In this document: positions 1 to 6,133 of the stretch, one piece after another
How the letters are laid out: each line of letters opens with the position of its first letter
Numbering within the stretch: the first letter of the stretch is position 1
Assembly (NCBI GenBank): GCA_036961345.1
Contig: JBALVT010000144.1
Coordinates: 1 to 11,475 of the forward strand
DNA length: 11,475 bases
DNA from: JBALVT01 sp036961345
GTDB taxonomy: Bacteria > Pseudomonadota > Gammaproteobacteria > Pseudomonadales > Halieaceae
Direction: 5' to 3'
The notes under the pieces: generated by a model
Database searches by the model: none
Told to the model about the DNA's origin: nothing
The model's input: the letters and a program-made list of their open reading frames with translations, nothing else
Program-made: the position numbers and the translations under genes

Positions 1-818
1 GCGGCACTGAATCGTTTCCCGGTTGGGTCTAGCAGTCCAGCAGCCGCATTTTCGTCATCAAAAAATATCAGCGCCGTAAACTCCCTAACGCTTTCGTCGA
101 TTTGGAAGGTTTGACCAGATAGGGGGATTCGCGACGTGGGCGCAACCATTTCCAGAGATTGGTAGAATATCTCCGTAAGCTTTTCCGGGCTTTGTGCCTG
201 TTCGGCTATACCGCTGGTCGTTTTGGCCAGAGAGCGTAAAAATACCCAGTCGGCCTCATCAGATAGCGCAATTGTATGAACCGGAATGCCAGCAGCACCA
301 AGATTAGGCGCTTCTTCTGCCAATAGAGCACGCGCAGCACGCGCGTTGGTCATAGGCGATGCAGACACATCCACTTTTCCGTCTGTCAGTAGAATAATGC
401 TGGTGCGATATGAGGGGTCCAGGCGATCAAAATCATAAATCGCGGCATTCAACGCCGCCGGGATATTGGTTAACTGACCGGAGTTGTCTATTTCAGCCAC
501 CGCTCTCACAGCGGCCTCCCGCCAGGCATCGTCGATTACGCGATGCTCTACCAGCAATTGTACTTCGTGGCCGAAACTCCAAACTCCAGCCTTTGAGCCC
601 TCTGGAAGCAGTCGCACAATGAGGTCGAGCGCGGGAGCACGCAGGTTTTCAGGGTCAGAATCCTTCATGCTGCCGGAAATATCGATCAGCAGCCTTACGT
701 CCGGTTTCAAGCCATCCCCGAGCGCGGCGTCCGCCAAGACTCGAAGCGGTAGGCACAGTAAAACGAAAATCGCTGTCGCAGCCAACGCGACTGCCGATGT
801 CTTAAGCCACTGCTTCAT
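1..818 (-). CDS. Secreted VWA-domain protein (C-terminus beyond window)
   Basis: I translated this open frame by hand. It runs off the left edge, so 272 residues are visible and the C-terminus is missing. Residues 1 to about 29 form a typical Sec signal peptide: a short basic start (MKQWLK), a hydrophobic stretch, then a likely cut near VLA-DA. Residues 40-225 form a von Willebrand factor A domain with a complete metal-ion-dependent adhesion site: DISGS at 46-50, a threonine at 117 (GQLTN) and TDG at 145-147. After the VWA domain, residues 230-272 look like the start of a beta-rich domain (SGQTFQIDES, then LLDPTGK). This order recalls CLCA-type proteins, but that is an impression, not an alignment. 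The start at 818 has a GGGAGAG ribosome site about 10 nt upstream and lies 18 nt after the preceding membrane-protein gene, so the two are probably cotranscribed. It probably acts in the periplasm or at the cell surface in metal-dependent protein binding; the partner is unknown. Confidence 0.85.
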   Translation of the reverse strand, partial: MKQWLKTSAVALAATAIFVLLCLPLRVLADAALGDGLKPDVRLLIDISGSMKDSDPENLRAPALDLIVRLLPEGSKAGVWSFGHEVQLLVEHRVIDDAWREAAVRAVAEIDNSGQLTNIPAALNAAIYDFDRLDPSYRTSIILLTDGKVDVSASPMTNARAARALLAEEAPNLGAAGIPVHTIALSDEADWVFLRSLAKTTSGIAEQAQSPEKLTEIFYQSLEMVAPTSRIPLSGQTFQIDESVREFTALIFFDDENAAAGLLDPTGKRFSA

Positions 819-836
819 TAGCTTTCACTCTCCCTG

Positions 837-1211
837 TCATGCAGCTTGTTCCTTATCGTCCTTTTGGTCCGCATCAGTTCCCGGTGCGCGAAATACCAAA
901 AGCCGTAGTAATAGTGCCAGCGCCACTGCGGCGCCGAGCATAATCCCAAGGGGTTTTAGCGCATGTTGCGCAGCTTCAGGACCATTTATGAGTGCTTCAA
1001 ATACGATCACTATAAGGGCCGGGGCAAATGTGGTCACATCTGGATTGGGATAGGCCGGCGTCAGCATTAGAGCCGCCAGTAATAATACCACCAGGGCAAC
1101 CGCGCCGGACGACCAGTGGCGCTTAAGCCACCAAGCCATATAGATCAAGACAATACACGATGCGCCCGTATACCAATAAATGGCGGTAAGATAGGAACTC
1201 TCGCTAAGCAC
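837..1211 (-). CDS. Small integral membrane protein of unknown function
   Basis: I do not recognise this 124-residue protein. It has three or four hydrophobic segments (about residues 8-28, 35-53, 62-77 and 88-107) and a charged, acidic C-terminal tail (residues 111-124). The segment at 54-60 (AYPNPDV) probably forms a loop. The start is GTG: an AGGAG ribosome site lies 7 nt upstream, and the first in-frame ATG (residue 25) would remove most of the first membrane segment. An ATG at 1215 is out of frame and soon meets a stop. The gene begins 10 nt after ycgN ends and is followed 18 nt later by the secreted VWA protein, so it sits in the same operon and may work with that protein at the inner membrane. 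That pairing is inferred from position only. Confidence 0.75.
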   Translation of the reverse strand: MLSESSYLTAIYWYTGASCIVLIYMAWWLKRHWSSGAVALVVLLLAALMLTPAYPNPDVTTFAPALIVIVFEALINGPEAAQHALKPLGIMLGAAVALALLLRLLVFRAPGTDADQKDDKEQAA

Positions 1212-1221
1212 TCATTTTCTC

Positions 1222-1674
1222 CTATTCAACCCAGTGAATAATATGTTCGTCATAGCCATCGGGATGCACATATTCATCTGAAACAGAGCGGCCACGAATG
1301 GAAATCCCTGCGTTGTGCACCGACTGGGAGTCGCCGCTGACCAGGGGATGCCACTGCGGCAGCGCTTCATTTTTCGCTCGCAGACGATACGCGCAGGTCG
1401 AGGGCAGCCAGTCATAGCCTGCCACTTCTTCTGGATGCAGCTTTATGCAATTGGGAACCAACACCGAGCGCCTTTTGTAGTCTGTGCAACGGCAGCGTTC
1501 CTCGTCGAGATACTGGCAACGCACCTTGGTATAAAAAATTTCGGCAGTGTCCTCATCTTCCAGCTTATGCAAACAACATTTAGCACAGCCGTCACACAAG
1601 GCCTCCCACTGGACATCGTTGAGGTCTGCCAGGGGAGTGGTATTCCACCATTGTGAGACTGGATCAGGATTCAT
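1222..1674 (-). CDS. ycgN: YcgN family cysteine-cluster protein (UPF0260)
   Basis: This 150-residue protein matches the YcgN/UPF0260 family in length and in its cysteine pattern: C27, C30, C33 and C34 (CDGCAKCC), then C53, C61 and C63, C76 and C94. Such clusters belong to the wider YkgJ-like CxxCxxCC group, thought to bind zinc or an iron-sulfur cluster; its cellular role is unknown. The ATG at 1674 is chosen because the family begins close to this point, whereas the longer open frame reaches back into ycgL with no family-like sequence. GGGAAGG just upstream is the likely ribosome site. The first codons overlap the end of ycgL by 11 nt, which suggests translational coupling. YcgL-YcgN proximity to rnd is common in gammaproteobacteria such as Pseudomonas. 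Confidence 0.93.
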   Translation of the reverse strand: MNPDPVSQWWNTTPLADLNDVQWEALCDGCAKCCLHKLEDEDTAEIFYTKVRCQYLDEERCRCTDYKRRSVLVPNCIKLHPEEVAGYDWLPSTCAYRLRAKNEALPQWHPLVSGDSQSVHNAGISIRGRSVSDEYVHPDGYDEHIIHWVE

Positions 1675-1936
1675 TGCCTTCCCGAAGAAGCAGTTCTGCG
1701 CTGGTCGGAGGCATCTGCAGATAAAAGCCCAGCTCCTCGATCTGGGCCAATACCTCAACAGCATTCGCTCTTGCCAGTTTCTTTTGTGGCGTTATCAGCA
1801 ACACCATTAATGCTTCTGGCTCGCCAAATTGCGCCAAAAGAGCTGGCGGAACATCCTCATAACCACGCGATTTTTCCACATAGAGGTACATTTCCGGTTT
1901 GTGGGGACTGCGATAGACCTGACAAATTAGTTTCAC
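1664..1936 (-). CDS. ycgL: YcgL domain-containing protein
   Basis: A 90-residue protein with the YcgL (UPF0745) signature: an N-terminal strand MKLICQVYRSPHKPEMYLYV, a central KSRGYEDVPPALLAQFGEPE segment and a C-terminal helix with LARA..VL.QIEELGFYLQMPP. Members are small soluble alpha/beta proteins of about 90-110 residues found mainly in gammaproteobacteria; their biochemical role is not established. The start is GTG at 1936, overlapping the rnd stop codon as GTGA, a classic coupling arrangement. The gene ends inside the start of ycgN. The tight packing between rnd and ycgN suggests a shared role with RNase D, but that is inference. Confidence 0.93.
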   Translation of the reverse strand: MKLICQVYRSPHKPEMYLYVEKSRGYEDVPPALLAQFGEPEALMVLLITPQKKLARANAVEVLAQIEELGFYLQMPPTSAELLLREGNES

Positions 1937-3048
1937 TGCCCCGCCCCGCTGAGCATCGCGCGTAAGGGGCTAATCACCAGTGCGTTGCGCCAGCCACTCC
2001 AGGCAATCGGCGGCTGTACAAACTCACCAAGCGACTCACGAATCAGCATTTCATAATCCTTGGCCGCCAACAATATTTCCGGTGACATACCGTGCTGCAA
2101 TGCGATGTCTTTCACTTTATTTTTCAGTTTCTTTACCTGATCTCTTTGTTGGGCGTCTAACGGCCGACCCAGCGGTGGCAGTACCTGGGCTTCCGGCACA
2201 GATTCGAGCTGCGACAATACATCCAGTAATTCTTCTCCATAGCGCCGCAGTGCCGGCGGCGGGATATCAGTAGACCCCTGTAACTGGGAAAGGTTGCGCG
2301 GATTTTTCAGCGCAAGTTGCATGCAGGCCTGATCGTCTATTATCCAACTGCGTGGTTTGTCTTTACTGCGGGCAGTGCGCTCTCGCCAGTCGCAGACCGC
2401 GGCGAGAATTGCCAGTTGCTCAGGTTGCAGTTTCCATGCAGTTTTAATGCGTTTGTAATAGCCGTTAGCGGCGGTGGCAAGTCCTGTGGTGGCATCAGAT
2501 CCATCGTTCAACACCCATTCGCGCCGCGCTTGATCGCCACATTGGGCATCCAGTGTTTGCCATACGCTCAGTAGGTGAATCACATCCAGCGCCGCATAAT
2601 CACATTGAGAATCCGTCAGCGGGCGCTGTAGCCAGTCGGATCGAGTTTCGCCCTTGGGCAGGTCGACCCCTTCCATTTCCAGCACCAGGGCACGATAGCC
2701 CATCCCAAATCCGCGCCCCACGATGGCCGCGGCTCGCTGTGTATCAAATAGCGGCTGGGGCAATACCCCCAGCCAGTCCTGAAAAACCTCCAGGTCTTCA
2801 CTGGCTGAATGCAGGATCTTAACAATACTACGATCTTCCATTAACTCAATGAGAGGGCTGAGATCTTCGATCGCCAGAGGGTCAATCAACCAGGCGGTAT
2901 CTTCAAAACACAATTGCAACAATGCTGCTTTTGGGTAAAAAGTATTGCGCCGCATGAATTCTGTATCGACTGCCACCGCTGTTCGGCCAGCAGCATCTTC
3001 GAGCATATCGGCCAGGTCGTCATCCGATTCAAGTAATTCCCAATTCAC
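1933..3048 (-). CDS. rnd: Ribonuclease D
   Basis: A 371-residue 3'-5' exoribonuclease of the DEDDy class that trims 3' ends of tRNA and other stable RNA precursors in the cytoplasm. The metal-binding residues are visible: D28 and E30 in VDTEF (Exo I), D85 in HSASEDLEVF (Exo II), and Y151 with D155 in YAALDVIHLL (Exo III). An HRDC domain follows at about residues 208-288, with a second helical region to the end, as in the E. coli enzyme (375 residues). The start is GTG at 3048, with GGAG 6 nt upstream. The gene begins 3 nt after the recR stop and its own stop overlaps the ycgL start, so it is translated as part of the operon. All catalytic residues are present. Confidence 0.97.
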   Translation of the reverse strand: MNWELLESDDDLADMLEDAAGRTAVAVDTEFMRRNTFYPKAALLQLCFEDTAWLIDPLAIEDLSPLIELMEDRSIVKILHSASEDLEVFQDWLGVLPQPLFDTQRAAAIVGRGFGMGYRALVLEMEGVDLPKGETRSDWLQRPLTDSQCDYAALDVIHLLSVWQTLDAQCGDQARREWVLNDGSDATTGLATAANGYYKRIKTAWKLQPEQLAILAAVCDWRERTARSKDKPRSWIIDDQACMQLALKNPRNLSQLQGSTDIPPPALRRYGEELLDVLSQLESVPEAQVLPPLGRPLDAQQRDQVKKLKNKVKDIALQHGMSPEILLAAKDYEMLIRESLGEFVQPPIAWSGWRNALVISPLRAMLSGAGQ

Positions 3049-3051
3049 AGT

Positions 3052-3651
3052 CTACTCCACAGCCCTGCGGCCAGAAAATGCGTGAGCGAGCGTGGAGCCA
3101 TCGACATATTCAAGTTCTCCTCCCAGGGGAACGCCATGGGCTATGCGCGACACTTTGACACCCTCTGGCTGCAGTAAATCAGTGAGGTAGTATGCAGTCG
3201 CCTCCCCCTCAACCGTGGGATTGGTGGCCAATATAATCTCTTCAATATCTTCGGCGATAACGCGCTGGTGTAACTGGTCAAGACCAATATCCTCAGGCCC
3301 GATGCCATCAATGGGCGACAGGTGCCCCATCAATACGTAATAAATCCCGTGAAAACTGCTGCTTGATTCTACCGCGAGCACATCTGCCGGTGTCTCCACT
3401 ACGCAAATGGTTGTCGCATCACGTTTCACATCAACACAAATTTCACAGACATCAAGTTCAGTGAAATTTCTGCAGCGGCGGCAATGCCCCACTTTGTCTA
3501 TTGCCTCGCCAAGCGCATTGGCCAATATATCAGCTCCTTCGCGATCCCGCTCGAGCAGGTGTAATGTCATTCGCTGGGCAGATTTGGGACCGACGCCCGG
3601 TAGACAGCGCAGTGCTTCAATCAAATTTTCTATCGCGGGACTAAAATTCAT
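3052..3651 (-). CDS. recR: Recombination mediator RecR
   Basis: A 199-residue RecR, the usual length. RecR forms a ring clamp on DNA and, with RecO (and RecF), loads RecA on SSB-coated gaps in the RecFOR repair pathway. Visible parts in order are a helix-hairpin-helix (LPGVGPKSAQR, 17-27), a four-cysteine zinc finger (C57, C60, C69, C72), a Toprim domain starting at TICVVETPADV (81-91) with ATNPTVEGEAT further on, and the C-terminal GGELEYVDGSTL motif with the closing LAHAFSGRR. The ATG at 3651 is preceded by GAGTGA. The gene follows ybaB by 46 nt and precedes rnd by 3 nt. dnaX-ybaB-recR is a widely conserved cluster. Confidence 0.98.
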   Translation of the reverse strand: MNFSPAIENLIEALRCLPGVGPKSAQRMTLHLLERDREGADILANALGEAIDKVGHCRRCRNFTELDVCEICVDVKRDATTICVVETPADVLAVESSSSFHGIYYVLMGHLSPIDGIGPEDIGLDQLHQRVIAEDIEEIILATNPTVEGEATAYYLTDLLQPEGVKVSRIAHGVPLGGELEYVDGSTLAHAFSGRRAVE

Positions 3652-3697
3652 CGATCACTCATAACTCAGTACATTCTATTAACAGCACGGTTTTGCC

Positions 3698-4021
3698 TCA
3701 AAAGGGCATTTTAAAATCTGCAGGGAGATTCAGTCCCGATGCCAGGCCAGACATCGCCTGCTGGTTATGCGCCTCCACTTTTCGCACCGCATCATTGACG
3801 GCAGCTGCCAACAGGTCTTCCAGTACTTCCTTATCTTCTGACAGCACAGCGCTATCTATAGATACCCGTTTTACATCGTGACGGCCGGTCATCAGAACCG
3901 TCACCAGGCCAGCGCCGGATTCACCCTTAATTTCTACATTGGCCAGTTCCGCCTGGGCCTTCTGCATGTCAGCCTGCATTTGCTGCGCCTGTTTCATCAA
4001 GTCGCCAATTTGTCCTTTCAT
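3698..4021 (-). CDS. ybaB: YbaB/EbfC nucleoid-associated protein
   Basis: A 107-residue member of the YbaB/EbfC family, small homodimeric DNA-binding proteins that coat the nucleoid. The family pattern is clear: an N-terminal amphipathic helix with LMKQAQQMQADMQKAQAELA, then a beta segment VEIKGESGAGLVTVLMTGRHDVKRVSID, then a C-terminal helix with LEDLLAAAVNDAVRKVE and a glycine/proline/methionine tail. The ATG at 4021 has a strong GAGGAG ribosome site 5 nt upstream, and this site overlaps the dnaX stop codon. It lies 9 nt after dnaX and 46 nt before recR, the standard cluster order. Confidence 0.97.
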   Translation of the reverse strand: MKGQIGDLMKQAQQMQADMQKAQAELANVEIKGESGAGLVTVLMTGRHDVKRVSIDSAVLSEDKEVLEDLLAAAVNDAVRKVEAHNQQAMSGLASGLNLPADFKMPF

Positions 4022-4030
4022 TTTATCTCC

Positions 4031-5785
4031 TCACGTTTCTCTTGGCACAATGGATGTGCGGTCGAGCTCTCCGTCAAATCGCTCTATTAGCTGCTGTAGC
4101 ACCGGGTCACTTTCTATCGCAACCACGGCCTCTTGTTGTCTCTGCGCAATTTTCCGCGCCGTCACCATCGCTGGTGTTTCTCCTGACAGTTCTCCGGGCA
4201 CAATCGATACATCTAGTTTTGTGGCAAAAAAATTCTCCAGCGCCATGCGGATTTTACCCACATGCCCATCGTTGAACAGGCTGGAGCCATTTTTATCGAG
4301 TACGAACTGCAGTGTCGCGCCGTGACAGGACTGCAGCTCACAATTCGACGCGATGTTGTAAACGATGCCGACCAAACCGAGCTGCTCTAGCATAACTGAC
4401 CAACTTTTGGGCGTCAGCGAGGCTATAGTTGCCTGGGCCAATGCCGGTTCCGGTTCCGGTTCCGGTTCCGCCTCCTCTACCTCCTGTGTAATCTGGGGTG
4501 CAGCAATGGCCTCTTTGACCTTGGGAACAGCCGGCGGTGCCAGAACCGCCTCTTTAATGTCCCGGGCTAGCGGTGGCGCCGAAATCGTCGGCGCATCATG
4601 TGACTTTTTTGGTTCAGGGTCGACCTCCCGGACGACTGTATTCGCTGCGGGCAATGCGGCGGCCTGAAGGTCGTCTGGCGTCAGACTCTCGTCCAGCACA
4701 GCAGCGGGACGGAACGCGATCATACGCAGCAACAGCATTTCGAAGCCGGTGCGTGGATTGTTGGCCATGCCAATATCACGCTTGCCATTAATGGCCACCT
4801 GGTAAAACAATTGCGCATCCTCAGCCGTTAATCTCGCTGCCAACTGACTGATTTTGTCAGCGTCACCCCAGTTGTTATCAACGGCGTCGGGCACAGCCTG
4901 GGCTATCGCGACCCGGTGAATCAACGAGATCAACTCATCCAGAGCGCCTTCAAAGTCCGGGGCGTGTTCTGACATGTGATTGACGACTTCCAGCGCGCCA
5001 GCCGTATTCTGCGCAGCAATAAGATCGAGCAACTGATAGATAAAACTCAAATCAACACTGCCCAGCATCGTGCGCACTTCTGGCTCCGACAGTTTTCCCG
5101 AACCAAATGCTATGGCCTGATCTGTCAGGCTAAGCGCGTCGCGCATGCTGCCTTCGGCAGCGCGCCCCAACAACCACAGTGCGGGGTCGTCATAGGCCAC
5201 CATTTCCTGGTCGAGCACGTGGGTCAGGTGAGAGACCACTTGCTCTGGCAACATGTTCTTCAGATTGAACTGCAGGCAGCGGGACAACACGGTGGCCGGA
5301 AGCTTTTGAGGGTCTGTAGTGGCAAGCAAAAACTTAACATGCGGAGGCGGTTCTTCAAGCGTCTTTAGCAGTGCGTTAAAACTGCTATTGGAAAGCATGT
5401 GTACTTCGTCGATCAAATAGACTTTATAACGGGAGTGGGTGGGCAAATACTGGACGTTGTCCAGCAAGTCCCTGGTGTCCTCCACCTTGGTGCGCGAAGC
5501 GGCATCTATTTCCCACAAATCAACGCTGCGACCCTCGGCTATTTCCAAACAAGAACTACATTGTCCACAGGGTTCCGAACTGACGCCCTGCTCGCAATTA
5601 AGGCATTTGGCCAAAATTCGCGCGATCGTAGTCTTGCCGACGCCCCGTGTACCGGTAAACAGGTAGGCATGGTGTAAACGATCGTGGTCCAGGGCATTGA
5701 TCAACGCCTGCAACACATGCTCCTGCCCAACCATTTCGCGAAAACTCTTGGGTCGCCATTTGCGCGCTAAAACCTGATAGGACAT
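4031..5785 (-). CDS. dnaX: DNA polymerase III subunits tau/gamma
   Basis: A 584-residue DnaX, the AAA+ ATPase that forms the clamp-loader ring and, as tau, ties it to polymerase and helicase. Motifs include Walker A GTRGVGKT (45-52), zinc cysteines C64, C73, C76 and C79, Walker B YLIDEVH (123-129), sensor 1 LLATTD (153-158) and SRC (168-170) with the arginine finger. A Pro/Glu-rich linker (about 380-490, including an EP repeat) leads to the tau-specific C-terminal domain. E. coli tau is 643 residues; the linker here is shorter. The ATG at 5785 (MSYQVLARKWRP) is chosen by family match; the frame stays open 306 nt further upstream but that part crosses the SRP RNA gene and is not coding. Codons 393-394 (AAA AAG) lie in a frameshift signal predicted to yield a 396-residue gamma form. 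Confidence 0.97.
   Translation of the reverse strand: MSYQVLARKWRPKSFREMVGQEHVLQALINALDHDRLHHAYLFTGTRGVGKTTIARILAKCLNCEQGVSSEPCGQCSSCLEIAEGRSVDLWEIDAASRTKVEDTRDLLDNVQYLPTHSRYKVYLIDEVHMLSNSSFNALLKTLEEPPPHVKFLLATTDPQKLPATVLSRCLQFNLKNMLPEQVVSHLTHVLDQEMVAYDDPALWLLGRAAEGSMRDALSLTDQAIAFGSGKLSEPEVRTMLGSVDLSFIYQLLDLIAAQNTAGALEVVNHMSEHAPDFEGALDELISLIHRVAIAQAVPDAVDNNWGDADKISQLAARLTAEDAQLFYQVAINGKRDIGMANNPRTGFEMLLLRMIAFRPAAVLDESLTPDDLQAAALPAANTVVREVDPEPKKSHDAPTISAPPLARDIKEAVLAPPAVPKVKEAIAAPQITQEVEEAEPEPEPEPALAQATIASLTPKSWSVMLEQLGLVGIVYNIASNCELQSCHGATLQFVLDKNGSSLFNDGHVGKIRMALENFFATKLDVSIVPGELSGETPAMVTARKIAQRQQEAVVAIESDPVLQQLIERFDGELDRTSIVPRET
4444..4470. repeat. Hexanucleotide tandem repeat CCGGTT, 4.5 copies
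   Basis: Four perfect copies of CCGGTT plus CCG lie within dnaX. On the coding strand they read as Glu-Pro repeats (EPEPEPEP) in the flexible linker of tau. The unit is a multiple of three, so gain or loss of a copy would keep the frame and only change the linker length. Confidence 0.9.
4576..4629 (-). promoter_or_regulatory. Programmed -1 frameshift signal in dnaX
   Basis: Reading along the minus strand, three elements line up. An SD-like GGGAGG (4629-4624) sits 13 nt before the slippery heptamer A AAA AAG (4610-4604), which is in the correct phase (CCA AAA AAG). After a 9-nt spacer comes a perfect 7-bp inverted repeat GCGCCGA / TCGGCGC (4594-4588 and 4582-4576) with a 5-nt loop. A -1 slip gives codons GTC ACA and then TGA (4598-4596), so the short product ends K393-K394-V-T at 396 residues. 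The same three-part design makes gamma in E. coli dnaX. Slippage is inferred from sequence; efficiency cannot be judged here. Confidence 0.85.
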
Positions 5786-5870
5786 GCGGGAGATTGCCTT
5801 GGTGCCTGTTGTCGATGCGCTAGCATACACCAGCGAACGGGCGACATAAAACTGTGGGAGAAGGAAAATT

Positions 5871-5983
5871 GGAGGCGACCCAGACAGCCACACCCCGGCA
5901 CACGAGTTGGTAACTACCGTTGCTCCCTTCCGGGCCTGGCGGAATTCACTACCTATCGTTGCGAGGGGACCGCCTGAGCCACC
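5871..5983 (-). ncRNA. ffs: Signal recognition particle RNA (4.5S, small bacterial type)
   Basis: The minus strand shows the conserved core of bacterial 4.5S RNA. The GGAA tetraloop lies at 5931-5928 within CCCGGAAGGGAGCA, and the very conserved GTGTGCCGGGGTGTGGCTG (5903-5885) closely matches the E. coli segment. The 5' arm TCCCCTCGCAACG also matches. The ends (about 113 nt) were set by pairing: GGTGGC at the 5' end pairs with GCCTCC at the 3' end with one U-U mismatch, followed by TCAG with CTGG and further pairs. With Ffh the RNA targets nascent membrane proteins to FtsY and SecYEG. It lies 85 nt upstream of dnaX on the same strand, a familiar gammaproteobacterial position. The exact ends may be off by a few bases. 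Confidence 0.95.
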
Positions 5984-5991
5984 ATAGCGTC

Positions 5992-6006
5992 CTGCGGCAA
6001 CCGCAG
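5992..6006 (-). other. Short hairpin in the SRP RNA leader
   Basis: CTGCGG-TTG-CCGCAG is a perfect 6-bp inverted repeat with a 3-nt loop. It ends 8 nt before the inferred 5' end of mature ffs and lies inside the predicted primary transcript. It may influence 5' processing, but no function is proven. Confidence 0.5.
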
Positions 6007-6015
6007 AGGGCGCGT

Positions 6016-6044
6016 ATTGTGGACGAAACCCGTTACCGGTGCAA
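6016..6044 (-). promoter_or_regulatory. Predicted sigma70 promoter for ffs (and perhaps dnaX)
   Basis: On the minus strand, TTGCAC (6044-6039) and CACAAT (6021-6016) are separated by 17 nt, a fair fit to -35 and -10 elements. A GC-rich stretch (ACGCGCCC) follows the -10, as is typical of growth-rate-controlled stable RNA promoters. Transcription would begin near 6009, about 25 nt before the mature SRP RNA. No better candidate is seen for dnaX in the 85 nt between ffs and its start. Confidence 0.5.
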
Positions 6045-6063
6045 GCGTCTGGGCGTACAAGAC

Positions 6064-6091
6064 TTGACTTAAATGTAAGAAGCTGTAACAT
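6064..6091 (+). promoter_or_regulatory. Predicted promoter of the RND efflux operon
   Basis: TTGACT (6064-6069) and TAACAT (6086-6091) are separated by 16 nt and match the sigma70 consensus at 5 and 4 of 6 positions. Start of transcription would fall near 6098, about 36 nt before the adaptor ATG. The -10 element is embedded in the palindrome described separately, the placement expected of a repressor-controlled promoter. Confidence 0.55.
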
Positions 6092-6112
6092 TAATGTTAA
6101 TCGCTATTACAT
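6073..6112. promoter_or_regulatory. Two-part inverted repeat, probable TetR operator
   Basis: A perfect 14-bp palindrome, TAACATTAATGTTA (6086-6099), is flanked at equal distance by ATGTAA (6073-6078) and TTACAT (6107-6112). Both pairs share the same centre, and 14 of 20 half-site positions are symmetric. TGTAA also recurs 10 bp apart (6074 and 6084), one helical turn. Such a dyad over the -10 element of an efflux operon that ends with a TetR gene is the expected operator, perhaps for two dimers. Binding by that TetR is inferred. Confidence 0.6.
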
Positions 6113-6133
6113 TGAGACTGGAAGCGCGCCAAA

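Noticed and set aside
484..1053. Plus-strand 189-residue open frame opposite the VWA and membrane-protein genes
   Set aside because: It has low-complexity Ser/Ala-rich sequence typical of an antisense shadow, spans two real genes and has no recognisable domain.
5786..5870. Separate dnaX promoter or ffs terminator in the spacer
   Set aside because: The best -10-like TATGCT has no good -35 partner, and only four T residues follow the SRP RNA; neither is convincing.
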